A DNA stretch of 64,000 bases, from assembly GCF_000506985.1 (NCBI RefSeq), contig NZ_KI650983.1, forward strand, positions 124,001 to 188,000, read 5' to 3'. Shown here piece after piece: positions 37,911-46,170 of the stretch (the stretch's first letter is position 1; the number at the start of each line of letters is the position of its first letter). The notes beneath the pieces were generated by a model, which was given only the letters and a program-made list of their open reading frames with translations, had not been told where the DNA came from and made no database searches. The position numbers and the translations under genes were made by a program. This DNA comes from Advenella kashmirensis W13003 (GTDB lineage Bacteria; Pseudomonadota; Gammaproteobacteria; Burkholderiales; Burkholderiaceae_B).

Positions 37911-38996
37911 TCAACCTTCATAAAAATCGGCTGACTGGGGCAGTTCCATCTCGTCGGTCACGCCATCCAGGAACAACACCATGGCCATCTGCTGCGCCTG
38001 GGCTTCTTTCCCCAGTCGCTGAGCAGGATAGCGTTGGGCATGGACGATATTGAACAGATACGCATCTTCATCACCCTGAAAACGCAACAATGCCTTGGCG
38101 CGTAGCAGCGTTGCACCCAGGCGTTCAAGCATGCGCTCCAGTACCCGATTGAAAACGCTGCGCCGCAAAGGTTCAGCAAATTCGAGCGTCACGATGCGTA
38201 TGGATGAATGCATCTGCACTGGTGCCAGAGAAATGACAGGACGCTGCCGCGGCACCTCTGCTGTGTTGGTCAATGTACTGGACGACGATGTCTGCGCGCC
38301 ATGTTCAAGATGCCGGCTCAGAAAAGGCATGCTGGCACCTGCCTTTCTCGGCATAGGCGATACACTCATCAGCCGCAGCCGGCTATCGGGCGCATGCGCA
38401 GACAGAAATGCGGGTATGTCCATCAGTGGCGCATCCGTAACCATGGCAATGTGACGCACACTGCGGCACGTTTGCTCATCAGAGGCAATATCGGTGTGTG
38501 ACAACAAAACCAGATCGGCCTGCACCAATTGCCGCGACCATTCGACAAAGCCAGCCTGCTTTTGTGCATTGACCACATCCACGATACAAATACAGCCGTT
38601 ATAGACAAACCGTTCTTTCAAAAAGAAATCCGTATGGAGGGTAAAACGCAGCGCCGACGGATCGGCGAGCCCGCTGGTTTCAACAAGAATCTGACTGAAA
38701 CGGGGAATTTTGCGTGCCAGTGCGTCGGTAAAGAGCCGCTGCAGGGTCACGCTCAGGGAACCCTGCATCTGACAGCACAGGCATCCGCCTTCAAGTAGAA
38801 TAACGGAAGGCTGCACAAACGACCAGCTTGCCTGATCAATACCCAGCTGGCCGATTTCATTTACGATCACAACTGTATTTGCGCCATCGGTTTGTTGCAG
38901 CAACTGGTTAATATAGCGGGTTTTTCCGCTACCCAGAAACCCGGTGATCGCAGTAACGGCAATTTTGGTGTCTGAATCGGTATTGGTCACGTGCAT
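37911..38996 (-). CDS. CobW/COG0523-family GTPase (putative metal chaperone)
   Basis: A G3E-family GTPase of about 361 residues. Walker A TGFLGSGKTRYINQLL is near residue 18, the metal-binding GGCLCC motif near 69, VETSGLADPSALRF near 105, and the CobW C-terminal domain covers about 260-361. Members deliver zinc, cobalt or other metals to target enzymes. Here the usual NKxD guanine motif is replaced by a LLSHTDI stretch, which is divergent. The ATG at 38996 is chosen by homology; an ATG at 39056 would add 20 residues. Divergent from the COG3146 gene. Confidence 0.83.
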   Translation of the reverse strand: MHVTNTDSDTKIAVTAITGFLGSGKTRYINQLLQQTDGANTVVIVNEIGQLGIDQASWSFVQPSVILLEGGCLCCQMQGSLSVTLQRLFTDALARKIPRFSQILVETSGLADPSALRFTLHTDFFLKERFVYNGCICIVDVVNAQKQAGFVEWSRQLVQADLVLLSHTDIASDEQTCRSVRHIAMVTDAPLMDIPAFLSAHAPDSRLRLMSVSPMPRKAGASMPFLSRHLEHGAQTSSSSTLTNTAEVPRQRPVISLAPVQMHSSIRIVTLEFAEPLRRSVFNRVLERMLERLGATLLRAKALLRFQGDEDAYLFNIVHAQRYPAQRLGKEAQAQQMAMVLFLDGVTDEMELPQSADFYEG

Positions 38997-39063
38997 ACAA
39001 GGAGTGTGAAGTGGTGGTCGCAATAAAAACGGGGCAGCGGTATCTGCAGGAGTCATCAAAAAC

Positions 39064-40200
39064 ATGCAGGTAGAGCTGTTGCACTCGCTGGCAGACCTGC
39101 CGGATCTGGACTGGCGTGACTGGTCTGACGACAATCCTTTTGTCGCTCCTGCCTTTTTGCGCGCCATGGAAAGCACCGGCTGCACCACAGAAGAAACAGG
39201 CTGGCAACCCAGCCACCTGATTCTATACGATGAGCGCCATGAGCCCGCCGGTTTCATGCCCATGTATTTGAAAACCCATTCACAGGGCGAGTTCGTTTTC
39301 GATATGGCCTGGGCCCACGCCTTCAACCAATATGGCCTGCAATACTACCCTAAACTGTTGTGTGCGGCACCGTTTTCTCCGGTGACCGGACCGCGTCTGA
39401 TCGGCCGCGACCGGCAGGCAAGACAGGTGCTGGCCAAGGCAGCCATCGAGGTGGCCAGGCGCATGCAAGTGTCGTCTGTCCATGTACTGTTCCCCGCGCA
39501 GCGCGATCTGGACATTTTGCGTGAATCGGATTATATGATCCGCGAAAGTGTACAGTTTCACTGGAAAAACGAAGGTTACGCTGATTTTGACCAATTCATG
39601 GCGAGCCTGCAATATGACAAACGCAAGAAACTTAGGCAGGATTCACGCAAGGTTGCCCGAGCCGATATTACATTTGAGTTCAGGCGCGGCCACGAGATTA
39701 GTGCCGAGACACTCTCTTTTTTCTATGCCTGCTACTGCAATACTTATTATGAACGTGGCAGGCAGCCTTACCTGACGCAAGCCTTCTTCACCCGGTTGCT
39801 GCATGAATCGCCCGACAGCCTGCTGCTGGTCATGGCGCTGCGCCACGGAGAACCGATCGCCTGCGCCATGAACATGATCGGCAACAACATCATGTACGGT
39901 CGTTATTGGGGTGCGCAGCAGTATATTCCAGGACTGCATTTTGAGACCTGTTACGTCCAGGGTATTCGCTATTGCATTGAACACGGCATTGCCGTGTTTG
40001 AAGGCGGCGCGCAGGGAGAACACAAGCTGTCCCGCGGCCTGTTGCCGCAAGCGACCTATTCCGCCCACTGGATAGCGCGGCCCGAGTTTGCCGATGCCAT
40101 CGACCGCTTTCTGAATGAAGAAAGCAGGCACGTTCAGGCTTATCTGGACGAGTTAAACGAACACTCGCCCTTCAAAGATCAGGAAACCAATCGCAACTGA
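39064..40200 (+). CDS. COG3146/DUF482 GNAT-like protein
   Basis: A 378-residue protein of the DUF482 family, related to FemAB/GNAT acyltransferases. Visible marks are WQPSHLILYD near 43, MASLQYDKRKKLRQDSRKV near 180 and FEGGAQGEHKLSRGLLP near 315, the strongest family signature. The family is annotated as putative N-acyltransferase or peptidogalycan biosynthesis, but no reaction is established. Its start lies 67 bases (or 7 with the alternative start) from the divergent GTPase. Convergent with phaR, 8 bases apart. Confidence 0.86.
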   Translation: MQVELLHSLADLPDLDWRDWSDDNPFVAPAFLRAMESTGCTTEETGWQPSHLILYDERHEPAGFMPMYLKTHSQGEFVFDMAWAHAFNQYGLQYYPKLLCAAPFSPVTGPRLIGRDRQARQVLAKAAIEVARRMQVSSVHVLFPAQRDLDILRESDYMIRESVQFHWKNEGYADFDQFMASLQYDKRKKLRQDSRKVARADITFEFRRGHEISAETLSFFYACYCNTYYERGRQPYLTQAFFTRLLHESPDSLLLVMALRHGEPIACAMNMIGNNIMYGRYWGAQQYIPGLHFETCYVQGIRYCIEHGIAVFEGGAQGEHKLSRGLLPQATYSAHWIARPEFADAIDRFLNEESRHVQAYLDELNEHSPFKDQETNRN

Positions 40201-40208
40201 CCGTCCAA

Positions 40209-40787
40209 TCACTTGTCTTCTTTGTCCTTATCTTTGTCTTTGTCCACGATCGGGCTGAACGGGAAGGCACCGAACATATTGCTGGTCTGGTTCTGCATTT
40301 GTTCCTGCATCTGGACAAACATGTTTTTAGACTGTTCGACGTAATTATTCATCACATTATTGAGCAGCGGCGCCTGAATGTTCATGAACTGCGACCACGC
40401 TTCGGCGCTAAATTGCGGGTTGTAGACGCCTTTTGACTGCTCTGCCAGTTTGTCCTGGATATCAACAAATGCCTGCATGTTTTTTTCAAGATAGGAACCC
40501 ATCACGCCCTGCATGGCATGGCCATAAAAACGGATGATATGCGCCAGCATGTTCGAGCTGAACATGGGCACCCCGCCCGATTCGGCCTCCAGAATAATCT
40601 GCAGCAGAATACTGCGCGTAAGTTCTTCGCCCGACTTGGCATCCAGCACCTGAAAACGAACATTGTCCAGCACCAGTTGCCTGACATCCTGCAACGTAAT
40701 GTAGGTACTGGTCTGCGTATCGTAGAGCCGACGGTTGGGATATTTTTTAATTGTGCGGACGACGTCCGTATCAGTAGCTTTAGCCAT
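40209..40787 (-). CDS. phaR: Polyhydroxyalkanoate synthesis repressor PhaR
   Basis: A 192-residue PHA-binding repressor that represses phasin genes and itself and is released by growing PHA granules. The N-terminal DNA-binding domain IKKYPNRRLYDTQTSTYITL and the two PHB accumulation regulatory domains (about 70-155) are clear. A Lys/Asp-rich tail closes the protein. It follows phaB by 45 bases in the phaC-phaB-phaR cluster. Confidence 0.95.
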   Translation of the reverse strand: MAKATDTDVVRTIKKYPNRRLYDTQTSTYITLQDVRQLVLDNVRFQVLDAKSGEELTRSILLQIILEAESGGVPMFSSNMLAHIIRFYGHAMQGVMGSYLEKNMQAFVDIQDKLAEQSKGVYNPQFSAEAWSQFMNIQAPLLNNVMNNYVEQSKNMFVQMQEQMQNQTSNMFGAFPFSPIVDKDKDKDKEDK

Positions 40788-40832
40788 TGCCTGTTTAACC
40801 TTTAATGAACTGTCTTTGTCCCGGTGACGGAC

Positions 40833-41570
40833 TTAACCCATGTGCAAACCGCCGTTGACCGAGAAGTCAGCGCCGGTTGAAAAGCCGGATTCATCTGAAG
40901 CCAGCCATGACACAATCGAGGCGATTTCATCGGGCGTGCCCAGGCGCCGGACCGGAATGGTTCCCACAATCTGCTCCAGCACTTCAGGACGAATGGCGCG
41001 AACCATGTCTGTCCCGATATAGCCGGGAGAGACGGTGTTGACGGTCACGCCACGGCTGGCCACTTCCTGCGCCAGCGCCATGGTAAAACCATGAATACCG
41101 GCTTTGGCCGTGGAATAGTTGGTCTGCCCGAACTGCCCTTTCTGACCGTTGACCGAACTGATGTTAATGATACGCCCCCAGCGCTTTTCGTACATATGTT
41201 CAATAACCTGTTTAGTCACATTGAACAGACTGTTCAGATTGGTGTCCATGACCGCGCGCCAGTCGTCAATGGACATTTTACGAAATACGCCATCACGGGT
41301 AATACCGGCGTTATTGACCAATACGTCAATGGGCCCGTGTTCGTTTTTTACCTTGTCAAATGCCGCGACCGTCGATTCCCAGTCCGATACATTCCCGGCC
41401 GACGCATAAAAGGTATAGCCTTGAGCAGCCTGTTCGTCAATCCATTGCTGTGCATTGCGCTGCGGCCCGCAACCGGCGATAACAGTGAAACCGTCCTTGT
41501 GCAGGCGCTGGCAGATGGAGGTCCCGATACCACCCATCCCTCCTGTTACATATGCTATTTTTTGTGTCAT
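40833..41570 (-). CDS. phaB: Acetoacetyl-CoA reductase PhaB
   Basis: A 245-residue SDR enzyme reducing acetoacetyl-CoA to (R)-3-hydroxybutyryl-CoA with NADPH for PHB synthesis. The cofactor motif TGGMGGIGTSI is near residue 9, NNAGITRDG near 89 and the catalytic pair in YSTAKAG near 153. Length and C-terminus (SVNGGLHMG) are typical. It follows phaC by 51 bases. The usual intervening phaA thiolase is absent. Confidence 0.95.
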   Translation of the reverse strand: MTQKIAYVTGGMGGIGTSICQRLHKDGFTVIAGCGPQRNAQQWIDEQAAQGYTFYASAGNVSDWESTVAAFDKVKNEHGPIDVLVNNAGITRDGVFRKMSIDDWRAVMDTNLNSLFNVTKQVIEHMYEKRWGRIINISSVNGQKGQFGQTNYSTAKAGIHGFTMALAQEVASRGVTVNTVSPGYIGTDMVRAIRPEVLEQIVGTIPVRRLGTPDEIASIVSWLASDESGFSTGADFSVNGGLHMG

Positions 41571-41621
41571 GTTGAACTCCTTAGGCTACTCAACTGTAAT
41601 AAAGTGATGAAAAGACCTGTT

Positions 41622-43289
41622 TCAGGCCCTGACTTTGACATATTGACCGGGTGCGGCCTGCAGCACAGGGAACCCCGCTGCCCCCTGTTCTGACCTGGCC
41701 TTGACCTTGCGTCCGCTATGGCCACCAAGCCAGGCCGCCCAATCCGGCCACCAACTGCCTGGCACTGACCGGGCCTGATCGAACCAGGCTTGCGGCTCGC
41801 TCTGCCTGGGCTCAACGGCCTCGTTTGACCAATAGTTGCGGCGATTCCTGGCCGGCGGATTGATGACCCCGGCAATATGGCCCGACGCGCCCAGGACATA
41901 CCTGACAGGGCCCGACAATAATCTGGCTGAGGCAAACGATGCCTTCCACGGCACGATATGATCGTCTTTCGAACCATACACGTAGGCCGGCATATCCAGA
42001 TCGGACAGATCAACCGGTTCGGAACATACTTTCAGTACACCGGGACGACACAATTTGTTCTCCAGGTACATATTTCGGAAATACCAGGTGAAAAACGGAC
42101 CGGGCAAATTCGTCCCATCGGCATTCCAGAACAGCAGGTCAAACGCCGGCGGCGCATTGCCTTTCAGGTAATTGCTGACGACATAGTTCCATACCAGTTC
42201 GTTGGGTCGCAGGAATGAAAACGTGGTGGCCAGTTCGCGCGCGGTCATCAGCCCGCCTTGTCCCAGCAGTTGCTCCCGATAGGCTGCATGCGCCTCGTCA
42301 ACAAACACGTCCAGAATGCCGGTGTCGTCAAAGTCGAGCAGCGTGGTGAGCAATGTGACGCTGGCCACGGGATTGTCCCCACGTGCACGTGCCACCGCCA
42401 GCGCACTGCCGAGCATCGTGCCGCCCACGCAAAACCCCAGGGCATTGATCTGTTTCTGGCCGGTAATCTGTTGCACCGTGTCGATTGCCGTCAGCACCCC
42501 TTTTTCGATGTAATCGTCCCAGCTTGAGGCCTGTATGCCATCGGTATCGGTCGCCATGGGATTACGCCAGGAGATCATAAAGACCGTAAACCCCTGGCTG
42601 ACCGCATACTCAACAAGCGAATTGCCCGCCTGCAGATCAAGAATGTAATATTTATTGATGCAGGGCGGCACCATCAGCAAAGGGCGTCGATAGACCGTCG
42701 GCGTTTGCGGTGCATATTGCAGCAACTGAAACCAGGGATTTTCGAAAACCACCGACCCCGGCGTGGTTGCCAGATTGTGGCCTACTTCAAATGAGGACTC
42801 GTCGCTTTGTGAAATCTGCCCTTTGCGCAAATCGCCCAGCAAGTTCAGAAAACCCTTTTGCAGCGATTCGCCACCGGTGTCCGAAAAAGCCTGTAGCGCA
42901 TCGGGATTGGTCAGAAAATAGTTGGCCGGCGACATGGCGTCGTTCCACTGCTCGACAGAGAAACGCAGGCGCTCCCGAACCGGGCCCGGCGGCGTGGTTT
43001 CTTCGATCATTTTTTTCAGGGTCTCGGTCGACAGCAAATACAGGTGTGCCATCATGAAATGCTGCGGACTGTTCTGCCACGCCGGGCTGCTGAAACGCCT
43101 GTCGGTCAGGGGGGGTAATGTACCCTGTTGCGCGGCCTGGGCGATCTGCTGCCAGTGCGCCATAAATTCAGCCTGCAACTGATGCAGCGCGTTTCCGTTC
43201 AATGCCGGATCAGGCTGGGGCCACTTTGCTTGCTCAGTCTTCTGGGTCACTCTGGTCTCCGGCTGTGGTCCGATTTTCAAACCTGGCAT
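41622..43289 (-). CDS. phaC: Class I poly(3-hydroxyalkanoate) synthase PhaC
   Basis: A 555-residue class I PHA synthase. The lipase-like box GFCVGG holds catalytic Cys287, with the Asp in YGSKDDHIVPW near 443 and the His in GASGHIAGVINPP near 472. The N-terminal domain with WQNSPQHFMMAHLYLLS near 71 is typical. It polymerises (R)-3-hydroxyacyl-CoA on granules. The upstream gap to pgeF (43290-43416) holds its promoter; no obvious Shine-Dalgarno site precedes the ATG. Followed by phaB and phaR. Confidence 0.95.
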   Translation of the reverse strand: MPGLKIGPQPETRVTQKTEQAKWPQPDPALNGNALHQLQAEFMAHWQQIAQAAQQGTLPPLTDRRFSSPAWQNSPQHFMMAHLYLLSTETLKKMIEETTPPGPVRERLRFSVEQWNDAMSPANYFLTNPDALQAFSDTGGESLQKGFLNLLGDLRKGQISQSDESSFEVGHNLATTPGSVVFENPWFQLLQYAPQTPTVYRRPLLMVPPCINKYYILDLQAGNSLVEYAVSQGFTVFMISWRNPMATDTDGIQASSWDDYIEKGVLTAIDTVQQITGQKQINALGFCVGGTMLGSALAVARARGDNPVASVTLLTTLLDFDDTGILDVFVDEAHAAYREQLLGQGGLMTARELATTFSFLRPNELVWNYVVSNYLKGNAPPAFDLLFWNADGTNLPGPFFTWYFRNMYLENKLCRPGVLKVCSEPVDLSDLDMPAYVYGSKDDHIVPWKASFASARLLSGPVRYVLGASGHIAGVINPPARNRRNYWSNEAVEPRQSEPQAWFDQARSVPGSWWPDWAAWLGGHSGRKVKARSEQGAAGFPVLQAAPGQYVKVRA

Positions 43290-43416
43290 ATTCGCCGATT
43301 ATCTTACAAATCATTCTATATAAAAACGCACAGCTCGTCAGACAGTATCTACCCCACTAAGGGAAACCCTGAGCGGCTGGAGGCAATGATCTGCAATCGC
43401 TATAAAAGTTGCAAAA

Positions 43417-44157
43417 TCAACCGTTAATCCAGATAACCGTCGCGATTCTGCCCGTGACAGGACTACGGCGATAGGAATAAAAAAGATCCTCCTGTGTGTA
43501 AGTGCACAGGCCACTTTGTTCTATATGTGGCACGCCAAGCAACGCCAGGCGCCAGGCCGCGATGCCCGACAGGTCGGCCAGCCATTTTCCGGCATGCGCC
43601 GGATGCGGCTCAAAAAAGCGGGCCACTTGCGGGTCGTCTTCCAGAAACACCTGGCGAACCTCAGGGCCGACTTCAAAAGCCAATTGGGAGATCGCCGGAC
43701 CGATCCAGGCAAAGTCAGGCAGTCTACCGTAATCAGCTTGCATTTTTTTGACAGTGTTTTCCAGCACGCCGCCTACCAGCCCCCGCCAGCCGGCGTGCGC
43801 GGCGCCCACCGCTTTGTCCGAGCCAAATACCACCGGCAGGCAATCGGCGGTCAGGATGGCCAGCACCCGTCCGGGCGTAGCAGTCACGCTGGCATCATAC
43901 GGTTGAGCGTCGCGCCCGATGGCCGCATCGGCGTCCAGCACGGCCGTGCCGTGAACCTGGTTCAGCCATACCGGCTGGCCCGGCAGCGAGTCGCACAAGC
44001 GCGCCCGGTTCTGCTGCACCGCTTGCGGATCGTCATTCACATGAAGCCCCAGGTTCATGCTGTCGTAGGCCCCAGCGCTGACGCCGCCGTGGCGGGTCGT
44101 GCAAAAATAGCGGATGCCCGGCCAGATCTTCCCGGTTACCTGAGTCGGTTTGGTCAT
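43417..44157 (-). CDS. pgeF: Purine nucleoside phosphorylase/polyphenol oxidase family protein (YfiH/PgeF)
   Basis: A 246-residue YfiH/PgeF family protein. Active-site features are LNQVHGTAV near 65, LTADCLPVVF with the conserved Cys near 105, and AAHAGWRGLVGG near 120. Members have been described as laccase-like, as adenosine deaminase/phosphorylase and as peptidoglycan editing factor. The ATG at 44157 forms an ATGA overlap with the end of rluD, so the two are coupled, a common proteobacterial order (bamD/rluD/yfiH). Confidence 0.92.
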   Translation of the reverse strand: MTKPTQVTGKIWPGIRYFCTTRHGGVSAGAYDSMNLGLHVNDDPQAVQQNRARLCDSLPGQPVWLNQVHGTAVLDADAAIGRDAQPYDASVTATPGRVLAILTADCLPVVFGSDKAVGAAHAGWRGLVGGVLENTVKKMQADYGRLPDFAWIGPAISQLAFEVGPEVRQVFLEDDPQVARFFEPHPAHAGKWLADLSGIAAWRLALLGVPHIEQSGLCTYTQEDLFYSYRRSPVTGRIATVIWING

Positions 44158-45119
44158 ATGGGCTCCCATTCAATGCTTGCCAGCACCTGCGCCATATCGT
44201 CCGGAGGTGCTACCTCGAAGGTACGGGCCTGCTCCGAGGCCGGGTCGATAAAGGTCAGCCGCCGTGCGTGCAGCATCTGCCGGTGGACCCGTTCCAGCGT
44301 CTTGCCGTTATAGAGCGTATCGCCCAGCAGCGGATGACCCAGACTGTGCAGATGTACCCGGATCTGGTGCGTTCTGCCGGTTTCAAGCCGGCATTGCACA
44401 TGACTGACCGGCGCCTCGGCGATATAGCCGAAATTGATTCGTTTAAAATGTGTAATGGCCTCTTTGGGCGCAATCGGATGCACGGTGGACATGCGTACCG
44501 GCACATGCCGATCCCGTCCGATAGGCAGGGTCACAGACCCCTCTTTGGGAATATGCCCCATGACCAGCGCTTCATATTCGCGTCCCATGCTGCGCGATTG
44601 CAATTGCCGGACAAAATGGGTCTGGGCGATTTCATTGCGCGCAACGACCAGCAGCCCGTCGGTATCCTTATCCAGCCGGTGAACAATGCCGGCACGCGGC
44701 ACATGGGCCAGTTCCGGATAACGGTACAGCAGGCCGTTGAGCAGCGTGCCGGACCAGTTGCCCGCGCCCGGATGGGTCACCAGACCGGCGGGTTTGTTGA
44801 CCACGATCCAGTCGACCGAGTCGGCAACCACTTCAAAATCCACGTCCCCGGGCGTATAGGCGGTCTGTTCCGGCGCCAGTTGCATGCTGACGGTAATCAG
44901 ATCGTCGGCGCCCACATTCTGACGGACTTTGCCCGGCTCACCATTGACCAGAACATGGCCGTCTTCGATCCATCCCTGCAGGCGACTGCGCGAATGGTCG
45001 GGCAGCAAACCCGCCAAAACCTTGTCCAGACGCTCCCCTTTCATAGACATGGGAAGACGGAACTGCCGCTGATCACTATCGGGAATTTCGTCGGTATCGT
45101 GTAAAGTTGAGTCAGACAT
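44154..45119 (-). CDS. rluD: 23S rRNA pseudouridine(1911/1915/1917) synthase RluD
   Basis: A 321-residue RluD. An N-terminal S4 domain (about 28-75, GERLDKVLAGLLPDHSRSR) precedes the synthase with catalytic Asp150 in IVHRLDKDTDGLLVVA and the ETGRTHQIRVHL block near 250. It modifies helix 69 of 23S rRNA, important for ribosome assembly. The ATG at 45119 is used instead of a TTG one codon earlier. Divergent from bamD, as in many proteobacteria. Confidence 0.95.
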   Translation of the reverse strand: MSDSTLHDTDEIPDSDQRQFRLPMSMKGERLDKVLAGLLPDHSRSRLQGWIEDGHVLVNGEPGKVRQNVGADDLITVSMQLAPEQTAYTPGDVDFEVVADSVDWIVVNKPAGLVTHPGAGNWSGTLLNGLLYRYPELAHVPRAGIVHRLDKDTDGLLVVARNEIAQTHFVRQLQSRSMGREYEALVMGHIPKEGSVTLPIGRDRHVPVRMSTVHPIAPKEAITHFKRINFGYIAEAPVSHVQCRLETGRTHQIRVHLHSLGHPLLGDTLYNGKTLERVHRQMLHARRLTFIDPASEQARTFEVAPPDDMAQVLASIEWEPI

Positions 45120-45220
45120 CAATAGAAAACACTGTAAAATCGTATAATGCTCTCATCATAACGCGGCAATGGTATTATCAGATTGCTTTTTAAACTTTAA
45201 CTAACAGTCACTTCCAAATT

Positions 45221-46048
45221 ATGCATAAACGTTTGCTTCGAACTTCTCTCATCGCGCTCAGCTGCCTGACTATCGCAGGCTGCGGCAGCATGATGACCCG
45301 AGAAGCTGACAGAACAGCCGGAATGTCAGCGCCCCAGTTATATCAGGAAGCTCGCGACAACGTTCGCAGTAATGACTACAAAACCGCGCGCACCTATCTG
45401 GAAGCAGTCGAATCGCGCTATCCCTATTCCAGTTTCGCCCAGCAGTCCCTGATTGACCAGGCGTACGTCAACTGGAAAGACAATGAGCCGGAAAAAGCCG
45501 TTGCCGCCATCGACCGCTTCCTGCGCCTGTATCCCAGCCATCCTGGCACCGATTACATGCTGTATCTGAAAGGCCTGGTCACCTTTACCCCGCCCAGCTC
45601 CTATCTGCGCAGCCTGACCGGCCAGGATCCCAGCGAACGGGATCCAAAAGGTCTGCGTCAGTCCTATGATGCCTTCAACGAACTGGTCGAGCGCTTCCCT
45701 GACAGCCGTTACAGCCGCGATGCCCGTCAGCGCATCACCTGGCTGGTAAGCACCATTGCCGACAACGAAGTCAATGTAGCGAGATATTATTACACGCGTC
45801 ATGCCTATGTGGCCGCCATCAATCGCAGCCAGGCTGTCCTGCGGGACTTTTCGGGTGTGGCCGCGGCCGAGCCTGCCCTGTATATTATGATGCAGTCATA
45901 CCAGCAACTGGGCATGCAGGATCAGGCCAGCGATGCCAAACGGGTACTGGACCAGAATTATCCTAATAGCAAATATTATGAATTGGGAGTAGATGGTCAG
46001 AAAGGCGGCTGGTTGTCCTGGCTGAGCCCGGCCCGCGTATTTAATTAA
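45221..46048 (+). CDS. bamD: Outer membrane assembly lipoprotein BamD
   Basis: A 275-residue lipoprotein subunit of the BAM complex. The signal peptide ends in lipobox LTIAG-C with lipidated Cys21. Five TPR-like repeats follow, with family stretches ARTYLEAVESRYPYSSFAQQ and WLVSTIADNEVNVARYYY. It works with BamA to insert beta-barrel proteins, which would include the adhesin encoded at 35117-36055. Divergent from rluD and followed by a strong terminator. Confidence 0.95.
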   Translation: MHKRLLRTSLIALSCLTIAGCGSMMTREADRTAGMSAPQLYQEARDNVRSNDYKTARTYLEAVESRYPYSSFAQQSLIDQAYVNWKDNEPEKAVAAIDRFLRLYPSHPGTDYMLYLKGLVTFTPPSSYLRSLTGQDPSERDPKGLRQSYDAFNELVERFPDSRYSRDARQRITWLVSTIADNEVNVARYYYTRHAYVAAINRSQAVLRDFSGVAAAEPALYIMMQSYQQLGMQDQASDAKRVLDQNYPNSKYYELGVDGQKGGWLSWLSPARVFN

Positions 46049-46069
46049 TACTGAAAGTATCTGACGGTC

Positions 46070-46105
46070 ACAAAAGGCGGTGCAGCAATGCCCGCCTTTT
46101 GTTTT
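46070..46105 (+). terminator. Terminator after bamD
   Basis: Eleven-base stem ACAAAAGGCGG / CCGCCTTTTGT with an 11-base loop and a TTTT tail, 21 bases after the bamD stop. The A-rich left arm could also let it act on the minus strand. Confidence 0.85.
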
Positions 46106-46170
46106 GCACCGTCTTTTGAAAACCCCTACCCCACCCTATGTTTTGGCGCCTTGATGAAAGCGGTGGTGCG

